Below are positions 1 through 8,641 of a stretch of DNA of 64,000 nt, in pieces (positions within the stretch are counted from its first letter, which is position 1; every line of letters starts with the position of its first letter). Made by a program: the position numbers and the translations under genes. The notes under the pieces are model-generated. The model was not told where the DNA came from, made no database searches, and was given only the letters and a program-made list of their open reading frames with translations. This DNA comes from Isosphaeraceae bacterium (GTDB taxonomy: Bacteria > Planctomycetota > Planctomycetia > Isosphaerales > Isosphaeraceae), in contig BPJS01000001.1 in the NCBI GenBank assembly GCA_026004735.1, positions 3,986,859 through 4,050,858 on the forward strand. Reading direction: 5' to 3'.

Positions 1-362
1 CCGTCGTCACCCTCGAGTCCCGAATCAGCTACTTGGCCACGATCGGCACCCTCGGCCCCATGATCGGCCTGGTCGGAACCATCTGGGGCATGATCCATAG
101 CTTCCAGGAAATCGCCACGGCCGGCGGCCGCCAGCCCCGCGCCGATCAGGTGGCCGGCGGCATCGCGACCGCTCTGTTTATCACGCTCGAAGGCGTCTCC
201 CTGTCCGTTCCCGCCATCTTCTTCTTCGCCTTCTTCCGCAACCGCATCGCACAGATGGCCATGGAAGCCACCAAGGTCGCCGACCGCACGATTAACGCCA
301 TCTGGACCGCCGCCAAACAACCTCAACCGGCGGCCACCACCACTGCCGCCGCCAAACCCTGA
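1..362 (+). CDS. ExbB/TolQ/MotA-family proton channel protein, 5' end outside the window
   Basis: The reading frame is already open at base 3, so the gene begins upstream; an in-frame TTG at 33 is not a convincing start. The visible part has two hydrophobic segments typical of the last two helices of the family: one with the Gly-rich pattern IGTLGPMIGLVGTIWGM, and one around TALFITLEGVSLSVPAIFFF, followed by a short basic tail. In this family the protein forms the inner-membrane pentamer that uses proton motive force with ExbD. Two ExbD genes follow at once (39 nt gap to the first), which fits one energy-transducing complex. Whether it serves TonB-type import, Tol-type envelope work or gliding cannot be told from this fragment. 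Confidence 0.85.
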   Translation, partial: VVTLESRISYLATIGTLGPMIGLVGTIWGMIHSFQEIATAGGRQPRADQVAGGIATALFITLEGVSLSVPAIFFFAFFRNRIAQMAMEATKVADRTINAIWTAAKQPQPAATTTAAAKP

Positions 363-401
363 ACTTCTCCCTCTCCTCTCCGGTTTCAAAACCTTGCAAC
401 T

Positions 402-872
402 ATGGCCGGCAGCGTCACCAACGAAATCCGGGCCGAGCCGAATCTGACGCCCCTGCTCGACGTCGTCTTCCAGCTCATCACCTTCTTCATGCTCGTCTTC
501 AAAATCAGCGGCGCCGACTTCGATCAGCGCGTGCGGTTGCCGGTGGCTGGCTCGGCTATGCCCGTCGAAGGCTCGGTAGTCGACCAGGACCGCCTGATCC
601 TCAACATCGACGCCGATGGTCGCCTGCTCTGGTCCGGACAGGTCCTCGACGTCGAGTCCGCCATCAAAAAAATCCGCGACCAGGCCGAGTTGGCCCGCCT
701 CAACCTCAAGGTCGGCGGGAAGGAACTCGCCGCCGGCGACCCCCTACCCACCATCATCATCCTCCGCGCCGACCGCTCCGTTCCCTTCTCGCAAATCTAC
801 CGCTACATCCAGGCCTGTCAGGCCAACGGCTTCACACGCTTTGCGCTCAAAGCCATGAATGCCGAAGGGTGA
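402..872 (+). CDS. ExbD/TolR-family biopolymer transport protein (first copy)
   Basis: 156 residues. The N-terminal region matches ExbD/TolR: a short cytoplasmic stretch with NLTPLLDVVFQLITFFML, in which the conserved Asp lies at the start of the single membrane helix, then a periplasmic domain ending with a repeated-helix region (SQIYRYIQACQANGFTRFAL). The Asp is the expected proton-carrying residue within the ExbB pore. The gene lies just behind the ExbB-like gene, and its stop overlaps the start of a second ExbD gene (GTGA at 869), so the two are probably translated together and may form a heterodimeric stator partner. Confidence 0.9.
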   Translation: MAGSVTNEIRAEPNLTPLLDVVFQLITFFMLVFKISGADFDQRVRLPVAGSAMPVEGSVVDQDRLILNIDADGRLLWSGQVLDVESAIKKIRDQAELARLNLKVGGKELAAGDPLPTIIILRADRSVPFSQIYRYIQACQANGFTRFALKAMNAEG

Positions 873-1369
873 CCCCCGCCATGCGCCGCTCCAAACAGCA
901 CGAAGTCGAAATCCAGATCACTCCGATGCTCGACATGGCGTTCCAGTTGCTCACCTTCTTCATCCTGACCTACCAGCCCGCACCGGTCGAAGGCCAGTTT
1001 TCCATGAACCTCCTGCCCGCCGCGCCCGCCGTCAGCCTCGACGCCGAAGCCCCCGCCGCCGACCAGTCCCAACCCGCCGAGCTGCCCGCGGCCCTGCGCA
1101 CTCTGACCACCAGTATTTTCGCTGCCCCCGACGGCCAGATCGGCCACATCACTGTCGGCGAAAACGAGTACGCTACCCTCGAACAACTCAAAGCCCGCCT
1201 CGTCGAAATCGTCTCTGACAAAACCCTTCCCTTCGACCAGGCGATCATCCAGGCCGACCCCCGACTCTCCTGGGACGCCCTCATGAAGGTCGTCGACGTC
1301 TTCGCGGGCAAAGACGTCAACCTCACCAAACTCAGCTTCGCTCCGCTCGAATCCGAACCGGCGCTGTGA
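869..1369 (+). CDS. ExbD/TolR-family biopolymer transport protein (second copy)
   Basis: 166 residues from a GTG at 869 overlapping the previous stop; an ATG at 881 is an alternative start. It has the same fold signature, ITPMLDMAFQLLTFFIL, with the conserved Asp, followed by an Ala/Pro-rich linker and a periplasmic domain (FDQAIIQADPRLSWDALMKVVDVF). It differs clearly from the first copy in the periplasmic part, so the two are not a recent duplication. Tandem ExbD genes behind one ExbB are common in planctomycetes (family knowledge). Its stop overlaps the start of the next gene (GTGA at 1366). Confidence 0.9.
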   Translation: MTPAMRRSKQHEVEIQITPMLDMAFQLLTFFILTYQPAPVEGQFSMNLLPAAPAVSLDAEAPAADQSQPAELPAALRTLTTSIFAAPDGQIGHITVGENEYATLEQLKARLVEIVSDKTLPFDQAIIQADPRLSWDALMKVVDVFAGKDVNLTKLSFAPLESEPAL

Positions 1370-2292
1370 CCATGCCCCCCCGTAGCAACGGTTTTTTTCG
1401 CGGTTCCGAGCTGCCCCGCCTCATATTCCTGATCGGATTGCTTGTCGTCGGCTCCGCCCTGGTCTACCGAATTCTCTCCCAGCAGCCCTCCCGCCAACCC
1501 GCTCGTCCCGTCCCGGTCGCCCAACGCACCCCGCTGCCTCCCCCGGACGACTCCTTCGAACTTTCCGGCGTCATCGACCGCCAACCGCTCAACCCCCGCG
1601 AAAACCCCGGCTACCTCTTGCTCCTGGAGCGGGTCCGCCAGACCCCGCCCGAAGCCCTGGCTCGGGCCGCACGCCGCGATGTCCTCTTCAGCCAACTCGT
1701 CACCAACCCTGCACGATACCGCGGCCTCCCCATCCGCGTCGAAGGCACCCTGCTCCGCCTCCTCGAGCAGCACCCGATCGACTCCCAGCTCTTCCCCGAC
1801 GGCCGTTTCTACGAAGGGTGGACCATCACACCGGACAGCCAGGATTACCCCTGGATCCTCGTCTTTGAAAACGCCCCGCCCAATCTGCCGGTGGGCGACG
1901 ATCTTCGGGCCTACATCTCCTTCGACGGCTATTTCTTCAAGCTCATGGCCTACGTCGCCGGCGACACAACCCGCTTTGCGCCCCTGCTGATCGGACGCCT
2001 CCGCTTCGTCGATCCCGAACCCACGGCCTCCGAGCCGGCCACCCTCCCCAGCCTCCCCTGGTGGGCCCCCTTGCTGGCGGTCCTCGCCCTCTACGGCCTG
2101 GTCCGCTGGTTACTCTTCCTCCGCCAACTCACGCGCCCGTCTCCCTCACGCCGCTACTTCTCCGCCGTCGACGACCAGATCGACCCCAAACTCCTGACCG
2201 ATTGGCTCAACTCCAGCTCCGACACCCGCGTCGTCACCGAGCCGACTCCCTCCGACCAAGGTTCGACCCGCTCACCCGAGTCCACCTGCTAG
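1366..2292 (+). CDS. Unrecognised membrane protein coupled to the ExbBD genes
   Basis: I do not recognise the family. About 308 residues from GTG 1366 (ATG 1372 is nearly as good). There is a hydrophobic segment near residues 17-36 (LPRLIFLIGLLVVGSALVYR), a Pro-rich linker, a soluble domain of about 170 residues presumably outside the cytoplasm, and a second membrane segment near residues 230-250 (WWAPLLAVLALYGLVRWLLFL) with a short basic tail. The central domain contains RYRGLPIRVEGTLLRLLEQ, which looks like an OB-like beta strand series. The overlapping start with the second ExbD gene suggests it belongs to the same complex. It is followed by a 173-nt gap with its own promoter candidate, so the operon may end here. 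Confidence 0.75.
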   Translation: MTMPPRSNGFFRGSELPRLIFLIGLLVVGSALVYRILSQQPSRQPARPVPVAQRTPLPPPDDSFELSGVIDRQPLNPRENPGYLLLLERVRQTPPEALARAARRDVLFSQLVTNPARYRGLPIRVEGTLLRLLEQHPIDSQLFPDGRFYEGWTITPDSQDYPWILVFENAPPNLPVGDDLRAYISFDGYFFKLMAYVAGDTTRFAPLLIGRLRFVDPEPTASEPATLPSLPWWAPLLAVLALYGLVRWLLFLRQLTRPSPSRRYFSAVDDQIDPKLLTDWLNSSSDTRVVTEPTPSDQGSTRSPESTC

Positions 2293-2382
2293 TCCACGAG
2301 CGCCGGTTGCCCCCTCTTGGCGGCGGCCATTGTCGTCCACGGACTCAACCCGCGCCGGCTCTGTTTCGGCCCACTCACGCGA

Positions 2383-2428
2383 TTGACTCTCGCGGTCGCG
2401 CCCCTTACGGTCTCACCATTAACCGTAA
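2383..2428 (+). promoter_or_regulatory. Candidate sigma-70-type promoter with overlapping inverted repeat, upstream of the P-type ATPase
   Basis: TTGACT (2383-2388) and TACGGT (2406-2411) are separated by 17 nt. A perfect 7-bp inverted repeat, TTACGGT (2405-2411) and ACCGTAA (2422-2428) with a 10-nt spacer, covers the -10 element, as an operator would. It lies 38 nt before the ATPase start at 2466. The -10 match is weak, so the promoter is tentative; the repeat is exact. Confidence 0.4.
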
Positions 2429-2465
2429 AGACCCAATCCCACGGCCCGCCCCAGCCGGCGTTGCG

Positions 2466-5454
2466 ATGCACCGCGAGCACCAGATCGACGATCTCCGCAC
2501 GCCAGGCCGCCCCGGCCCGATCGCCCTAACGGTCCTGCTAGCCGTTCTGCTTGGGGCCGAGCTGCTGCTGGGCCTACTCTGGCCTGCCGACGCCCCGCGC
2601 CCGGCGTGGCTGGCGCCGGCCTGGGTCGCGGCGGTCGTGGGATCGCTCCACGTCACCTACCAGGTCCTCGAAGAATTGCTCGCTGGCCGCGTCGGGGTCA
2701 ACCTGGCCCTGGCTCAGGCCGCCATCGCCTCCCTCATCCTGCGGGAACCGATTGTCGTCGCCGAAGTCGTGCTGATCTCGGCGCTGGGCGAAGTCCTCGA
2801 GGCCCTCACTGCCCAACGCGCTTACCGCGCCATCGGACGCCTCTTCGACTCGGTACCCCGCACCGCCCGCGTTCGCCGCGACTCTCTTTGGATCGAACTG
2901 CCGATCGATCAGGTCCAACCCGGCGACCTCGTCCAGATCGCCGCCGGCGAGCGAATCCCCGTCGATGGTACGGTCCTGTCCGGCCGCTCCACCGTCGACC
3001 AATCCTCGCTCACTGGCGAACCCATCCCCGCCGACGTCGGCCCGGACGACCCGGTCTACGCCGGCACCCTCAACCAGTTCGGTACCCTCGAATGCCGCGC
3101 CGAACGCATCGGTGCCCACTCGACGCTCGGCCAGGTCGCCCAGCTCGTCGAACAGGCCGCCGCCCGCAAGGCCCCGATCCAACGCACCGCCGACACCTAC
3201 GCCCGCTGGTTTCTCCCCGTCGTACAAGTCGCCGCGCTGCTGACCCTCTTGCTCGGCTGGGCCTTCGGCTGGCCCGACACGGGACGCCGCGCCGTCAGCG
3301 TCTTGGTCGTCGCCTGCCCCTGCGCGCTGGTCCTGGCAACCCCCGCGGCTATCCTCGCCTGCCTCGCCTGGCTCGCGCGCCACGGCGTGATCGTCAAGGG
3401 CGGCCGCGCCATCGAACGCCTGGCCCGCTGCGACACCTTCGCCTTCGACAAAACCGGCTCACTGACCACCGGCCGACCCCGCCTCGGCTCCATCATCGGC
3501 CTAGGCCAGCTCTCCGAGGCCGAGCTGCTAGCCCTGGCCGCCAGCCTCGAACTCCAAAGCCGCCACCCCCGTCGCCCAGGCCATCACCGAGGCCGCCGCC
3601 TCACGCGCTTTGAATCCCCTGCCGGTCGCCGACCTGACCACCTCGGCCGGCCTCGGGCTCACAGCCCTCGTCCACCTCCGGCCCGACAGGCCCAGCTCCG
3701 TAGCCCTTGGCAGCCGCCGATTCCTTGAATCGTTGGGCATCCCCATCGACTCATCCGCCCACGACTGCCTCGCCCGCCTCGAAGACCGCGGCGAAACCCC
3801 CGTCCTGCTCGCCCTCGACGGCCAACTTATCGGCTTGCTCGGACTCCACGACCCAGTCCGCCCTGAGGCCCACGACGTTATCCACGAGCTGAAGCACCTC
3901 GGCTTCTCCCGACTGGCCATCCTCACCGGCGACCGCCCGGCTCCTGCCCGCATCGCCGCCCAACGCGTCCACATCGCCGAAGTCCACGCCGAGCTGCTTC
4001 CCACCGAAAAGGCCGACTGGGTCGCGCAACGCCAAGCCGAGGGCCGCCGGGTCGCCCTGATCGGCGACGGCATCAACGACGCCCCCGCCTTGGCCCGCGC
4101 CGATGTCGGCATCGCCGTCGGTCGCACCGGCTCGGACCTCGCCGCCGAAGCCGGCGATATCGTCCTGCTCGGATCACCCCTCAGCCCCCTACCCGACCTG
4201 GTCCGCATCGCCCGCGCCACCCTCCGCATCATCCAGATCAATATCCTTGGCTTCGCCTTCGGGCTGAATGCCGTCGCCATGCTCGCCGCCATCGCGGGCT
4301 GGCTCGGTCCCGTCCCCGCCGCCATTCTCCACCAGCTCGGCTCTCTGCTGGTCTTGCTCAACGCCGTCCGTCTGCTCGGCTTCGAGCCGGGCGGCGCGCT
4401 GCCCCCGCTGTCCTGGCTCTCCCGAATCCCCTCCCTGGCTCACCGCCTCGATGCCGCCGTTCCCGCGCTGGCCGTCTCCAAACCTCCGCTTCGGCTTGCC
4501 CTTCCGCTGGCCGCTCTGGCCTTGGTCGTTCTGACATTCGGTTCGGCCATTCAGACGGTTCCTCTCGGGGAGCAGGCCATCGTTTCCCGCCTCGGACGTC
4601 CTGTGGCTTTGCTCGGCCCAGGTCTCCACCTCCGTTGGCCGTTTCCGATCGAAACCCTCCGCCGCCTCCGTCCCGCCGAGGTTCGGAGCCTCGCCCTCGG
4701 TCTCCAGGACGCAGCTCCGGCGCTCGCCCAGGACCAATCGGCCCTCTTGCTCCTGACGGCTGATCGCCAGCTCGCCGAACTCCGCGCCGTCGTCGAGTAC
4801 CGCTTACCCGACGACCCCGCCCAACTTCTTCACCACGCTTTCCGCGTGGCCCGACCCGACCCGACGCTCCAGGCCCTCGCCGAAGAGGCCCTGCGTTGGG
4901 AAACCGCCCGCCGGCCGCTCGAGGAGCTACTGACGTCTGGTCGCCGCTCGTTGGAACAGGCCGCGTTGGATCGCCTCCGCCGACGTTCGCAGTCGCTCGG
5001 CCTGGCCTTCGACGTCCTCGGTCTGCGCCTGGTCGAGCTCCGGCCGCCTCGGCCTGTCCTCGACGCTTACCGCGACGTCTCCCGCGCCTCGACCGAGCGC
5101 CACTCCCGCCGCAACATCGCCACCACCCGTTCAATCATCCTGGCCGCGCAGTCCCAGCGCGAGTCCGACTCTCGCCTCCGCACCGCCGAGGCCAACGCCC
5201 AGGCCGCTACGCTGGCCGCCCAGGCCCAGGCCCAGGCCTTTCAGACCCTTCGACCCGCCCTCGACGACCCCAGCGGCCTCGGCCGCGCTGAGCACTATTA
5301 CGCCTCCCTCCTCCCGGCCTGGGCCAGCAAATCCAAGCTCATCCTCGACCAGGATCCCAACCGCCCGACTCAAACTCTTCTCCTGCCCGACCTGCGCCGC
5401 AATCCCGCCGACTGGTGGCGCACCCTGATCCCCGGCCGAGATCCCTCCCCATGA
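2466..5454 (+). CDS. Heavy-metal (P1B-type) cation ATPase fused to an SPFH/HflK-like domain; reading frame broken once
   Basis: Read through one frameshift this is about 995 residues. The first 640 or so are a P1B ATPase: SLTGEP actuator motif (Glu 185), CPC in the membrane (284-286), DKTG phosphorylation site (Asp 328), the N-domain His-Pro (367-368) and GDGINDAP hinge (533-540), with a final membrane pair near 590-635. CPC predicts Cu+, Zn2+ or a similar soft ion. No N-terminal metal-binding CxxC domain is present. After a further membrane helix (about 674-697) comes an SPFH/prohibitin domain (GEQAIVSRLGRPVALLGPGL) to the C-terminus, rich in Ala/Gln/Glu helix as in HflK. The frame changes in a C5 run at 3566-3570: dropping one C restores HPVAQAITEAA exactly in register. 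ATG 2466 is the first plausible start. The stop overlaps the next start (ATGA at 5451). Confidence 0.8.
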
Positions 5455-6431
5455 CCCGCCAACCCTGGCTTCGCCCCGTACTCTTCCTCACCGTGTTGGC
5501 AATTCTGGCCGGCCTGGCCGGACGCTGCCTGACGATCGTCGATGCCACCCAATTCGCCCTCGTCACCGAATTCGGCCGCCCGCTCCAGGTCCTCGGCGAC
5601 GACCCCGCCGAGGCCGGACCCCACTGGATCGCTCCCTGGCAGTCCGTCCTCCGCGTCGACCGTCGCATCCAGTTCGCCGACTCCGCCCCCCGCGAGCTGC
5701 TCAGCGCCGACAAGAAGGACCTCGAAATCTGGCCGTTCTTCGCCTGGAGGGTCATCGACCCCACCCGCTTCCTGCGCGCCGCTGGCACCCTTCAAGCCGC
5801 CGAGGCCCGCCTCGACGAACGGCTCGCCGCCGCCCTGGCCGCCGCCGTGGCCCAAACTCCCTTTGCGACCCCCAGCCTCACCCCGGACGATGCACCGATC
5901 GATCCTCTCTCCGACCAGCTTCCCTCGATCCTCGACGAACTGAACCGCGCCGCCACCGCCGAGCTTGGCGTCGAACTGGTCGACCTCGGCCTGCGCCGGA
6001 TCAGCTATCCGCTCGAAGTCCGCCCCGCCATCTTTGAACTGATCCGCAGCGAACGCCGCCAGGCCGCCGAGTCGATCCGCGCCGCCGCCGAGGCCGAGTA
6101 CCAGTCCCGCGTTAGCCACGCCGAGCGCGACCGCCGCATCACGCTCGCCCAGGCCGAGGCCCAGGCCCGCCAGATCGAAGCCGCCGCCGAAGCCGAAGCC
6201 CTCGCGTTGCTCAACTCCGCCCACGCCGAAAACCCTGACCTCTACTCCTTCCTCCAGACCCTTGAAACCTACCGCTCCCTGCTCAACGGCCAGGCCACGC
6301 TCGTCCTTTCCACTTCCAGCCCCCTGTTCCGCCTCCTCCGGGAAGGGCCCGACGCCCCGCCGCCTCCGCCGGCCTCCGAGGCGGATCGCGCTGCCAGGCT
6401 CTCCCCCCCCGCGTCTCGCACGACCCCATGA
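5451..6431 (+). CDS. SPFH/band-7 domain protein, HflC-like
   Basis: 326 residues from the ATG inside the ATGA overlap at 5451. One N-terminal membrane helix (VLFLTVLAILAGLAGRCL) is followed by the SPFH core (TQFALVTEFGRPLQVLG, then PHWIAPWQSVLRVDRRIQF), closest in layout to HflC: the phrase ERRQAAESIRAAAEAEYQSR matches the HflC/HflK helix that follows the domain. An Ala/Glu-rich coiled coil and a Pro-rich tail close the protein. HflK and HflC together form a large cage around the FtsH protease in the membrane (family knowledge); no ftsH is in the window. It is translationally coupled on both sides to other SPFH genes, so a mixed oligomer is likely. Confidence 0.88.
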   Translation: MTRQPWLRPVLFLTVLAILAGLAGRCLTIVDATQFALVTEFGRPLQVLGDDPAEAGPHWIAPWQSVLRVDRRIQFADSAPRELLSADKKDLEIWPFFAWRVIDPTRFLRAAGTLQAAEARLDERLAAALAAAVAQTPFATPSLTPDDAPIDPLSDQLPSILDELNRAATAELGVELVDLGLRRISYPLEVRPAIFELIRSERRQAAESIRAAAEAEYQSRVSHAERDRRITLAQAEAQARQIEAAAEAEALALLNSAHAENPDLYSFLQTLETYRSLLNGQATLVLSTSSPLFRLLREGPDAPPPPPASEADRAARLSPPASRTTP

Positions 6432-7327
6432 ACCTCCTGCGACTGCTCGTTTCGCTCGCCGTCGTTGCCTTACTCGTCGCCTGGTTGGCCACCGCGCTCT
6501 GCGCTGTCCCGCCCGGCGAGGTGGTCGTCGTCCGCCGCCTCGGCCAGCCCCTCACCCCGGCTTGGGGTCCCGGCCTGCATCTCGGCTGGCCCGCCCCGTT
6601 CGAGCAGCGCGACCGTCTCCGTCTCGATCAGATCCGCCGCCTGGCCGTCGGCCCCCTCGTTGATGCCGGCGAGTCGATGGGCGACCTCGGCGAATTCCTC
6701 ACCGCCGACCACAACCTCCTCGTCGCCCGCGCCGCCGTCCAATACCGCATCCGCGACCCCTTCGCTTTCCTCCTGACCAGCTCCGACCCGGACCGCGCCC
6801 TGTCGCGACTGGCCGAATCCGCCCTAGTCGCCGCTCTGGCCGGCTTCCCCGCCGAAATCCTGCTCCGCGACGGCCGCTCCGCCGCCGAAGCGGCGCTCCG
6901 AAACCGCCTGGCCTCCGACGCCGACCGATTCGCCCTCGGCCTCGAAATCCTCTCCGTTCAGCTCGAAACCCTGCGCCCACCCCCCGAAGTCGCCGCCGAC
7001 TTCGCCGCCGCCCAGGCCGCAAGCACCGACCGCCAGCGCCGCGTGCGCGAGGCCGAAATCGAGGCCGAGCGCCGCCTCGCCGACGCCCAGGCCCGCGCCG
7101 CCGCTCAGCTCGACTCCGCGCGCGCTCGCGCCGCCGACCGCCTCGCTGAGGCCCAGGCCCGAGCCGCCCGCTTCCGCGCCGTGCTCGCCTCCTACCAGCC
7201 CCAACCGTCCCTCACACGCCGCCGCCTCTACCTCGAAACCCTCACCGACATCCTTCGCTCCCTCCGACGCAAGCTCATCCTCCCCCCCGACGCCCCCATC
7301 GACCTCGGCCTCTCGACCCCCGACTAA
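6428..7327 (+). CDS. SPFH/band-7 domain protein, HflK-like
   Basis: 299 residues, starting in the ATGA overlap at 6428. N-terminal membrane helix (LLVSLAVVALLVAWLATALC), then PPGEVVVVRRLGQPLTPAWGPGLHLGW, the hallmark opening of the HflK-type SPFH domain and very similar to the SPFH part of the ATPase fusion two genes earlier. The C-terminal third is a long Ala/Arg/Glu coiled coil (EAEIEAERRLADAQARAAAQ and onward). The last 53 nt overlap the convergent trmB gene. Three consecutive SPFH modules (one fused to a transporter, two free) suggest a membrane scaffold built around the ATPase; this is inference from order and coupling. Confidence 0.88.
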   Translation: MNLLRLLVSLAVVALLVAWLATALCAVPPGEVVVVRRLGQPLTPAWGPGLHLGWPAPFEQRDRLRLDQIRRLAVGPLVDAGESMGDLGEFLTADHNLLVARAAVQYRIRDPFAFLLTSSDPDRALSRLAESALVAALAGFPAEILLRDGRSAAEAALRNRLASDADRFALGLEILSVQLETLRPPPEVAADFAAAQAASTDRQRRVREAEIEAERRLADAQARAAAQLDSARARAADRLAEAQARAARFRAVLASYQPQPSLTRRRLYLETLTDILRSLRRKLILPPDAPIDLGLSTPD

Positions 7328-8141
7328 GGCTCGACCGCCGCGCCGCCCGCGGGCCGCCCTCCCGGCCCCCAAGCGGTCGCTCGTCGATCCGATCCAGCTC
7401 GGCCGCAGCCCGCGTCGTCTCAAAATCCGGCGGCGGCAGCCGCCCCGCCGCGTCCCAGTCCACCTGCTCGCGCCTGCGCCCGATCCCCCGTCCAATCCAC
7501 AACCCACGCAGTCGAGCGACGATCTCCCGCCGCGTCCGCCCCTCCGGCGCATCCGGCCACGGCCCCACCTGCTCCTCAAATTCAAAAAACACCGGCGCAA
7601 CCCGGCAGATGTACGCCCAATACGCCGGCTCGTCGGTCTGCACCACGAACCGCCCACCAGGCGCCAACACCCGATGCACCTGCCTCAGAAACTCCGGACC
7701 AATCAGCCGCCGCCGCCACTGCCGACGATCATGGTACGGCTGCGGATGATACACATGAACTTCCCAGACCGACTCCGGCCCCAAATAATCCCGGACGAAG
7801 CTCTCTGCGTCCTTCACCGCAAACCGCACATTCGTCAACCCTCGCTGATTGGCCCGCCGCGTGGCATACCGGATCACGACCGGCAACACATCGACCCCCA
7901 AATGGTCGAGCTCGGGCCGCTCGATCGCGCTCTGGAGCAAGTACCGTCCATTCCCACACCCCAGCTCGACCACCACCGGGGCTTCGCGCCCGTAAATCGC
8001 TCGCCAGTCCAGCGGACCCGGCGGTGGCAGCCGCTTGATCCCGGTCCGCGTCCACTGATCCCGGGGCCGAATCACCCCGGGGATCGGAACTCCAAACTCC
8101 CGTTCAACACCGCCAGCCTGTTCGGCCTCGCCGCCGCTCAT
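7275..8141 (-). CDS. trmB: tRNA (guanine-N7-)-methyltransferase, divergent TrmB
   Basis: 288 residues, about 70 longer than usual TrmB. It carries the SAM-binding motif VELGCGNGRYL and the family region RRRLIGPEFLRQVHRVLAPGGRF, ending in FVVQTD. The normally conserved FPDPWPK segment reads YHPQPYHD here, so the substrate-binding loop is altered. TrmB makes m7G46 in tRNA variable loops. Beyond about residue 250 the protein continues into a low-complexity Gly/Arg tail (RGSRGRGRWGRRGGG) that is absent from ordinary TrmB and could bind RNA. The tail region overlaps the 3' end of the SPFH gene on the other strand by 53 nt, so part of it may be a by-product of a lost stop codon. Confidence 0.8.
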   Translation of the reverse strand: MSGGEAEQAGGVEREFGVPIPGVIRPRDQWTRTGIKRLPPPGPLDWRAIYGREAPVVVELGCGNGRYLLQSAIERPELDHLGVDVLPVVIRYATRRANQRGLTNVRFAVKDAESFVRDYLGPESVWEVHVYHPQPYHDRRQWRRRLIGPEFLRQVHRVLAPGGRFVVQTDEPAYWAYICRVAPVFFEFEEQVGPWPDAPEGRTRREIVARLRGLWIGRGIGRRREQVDWDAAGRLPPPDFETTRAAAELDRIDERPLGGREGGPRAARRSSLSRGSRGRGRWGRRGGG

Positions 8142-8233
8142 CTCCGCTCGTCCTCAGCCCCTTGCGTTCCCTTTCGACCGGCCTCCATCATCCTAATCGC
8201 ATTGAAACCCGTCTCGACGGATCTGATACGCTC

Positions 8234-8623
8234 ATGAACGCCACTCCGCCCGAGTCCATCCTCGCCCGCCTCGAAGCAATCATCGCCGCCCGCCGCGCTC
8301 TGCCCCCGGGCAGCAGTTCCTACGTCCGCCGCCTGCTCGATGGCGGCGTCCCCGCCATCGCGGCCAAAATCTCTGAAGAAGCCAACGAAACCGTAGCCGC
8401 CGCCGTCGAGCCTGACCCCGCCGGCCGCCACCACCTCATCCACGAGGCCGCCGACCTGACGTTCCACCTGCTCGTCCTGCTCGCCTCCCGCGATATCGCT
8501 TGGGCCGATGTCGAGGCCGAGCTCATCCGCCGCTTCGGTACCAGCGGCCTCGTCGAAAAAGCCAGCCGTTCGCAGACCCAGCCCCCAAACCCACCCGATC
8601 CGCCCACTCCGGCGGACCCCTGA
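8234..8623 (+). CDS. hisE: Phosphoribosyl-ATP pyrophosphatase (histidine biosynthesis)
   Basis: 129 residues, the normal size for a free-standing HisE. It hydrolyses phosphoribosyl-ATP to phosphoribosyl-AMP and pyrophosphate, the second step of histidine synthesis. The all-alpha MazG-like fold is visible from the acidic metal-binding pattern KISEEANETVAAA and HEAADLTFHLLVLL, followed by the family ending RRFGTSGLVEKASR. The ATG at 8234 gives the usual N-terminus; an upstream in-frame start at 8162 would add 24 unlikely residues. No other his gene is nearby, so the pathway is scattered. Divergent from trmB, with about 90 nt between. Confidence 0.9.
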   Translation: MNATPPESILARLEAIIAARRALPPGSSSYVRRLLDGGVPAIAAKISEEANETVAAAVEPDPAGRHHLIHEAADLTFHLLVLLASRDIAWADVEAELIRRFGTSGLVEKASRSQTQPPNPPDPPTPADP

Positions 8624-8641
8624 GCCACCCCCTCGCTCCGT

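Noticed and set aside
2061..2465. In-frame extension upstream of the ATPase start
   Set aside because: It overlaps the 308-residue gene in another frame and is Arg/Pro-rich; ATG 2466 is the first reasonable start and a promoter candidate lies just before it.
2466..5454. Calling the ATPase-SPFH gene a pseudogene
   Set aside because: Only one base in a C run is out of place, and every catalytic motif on both sides is intact.
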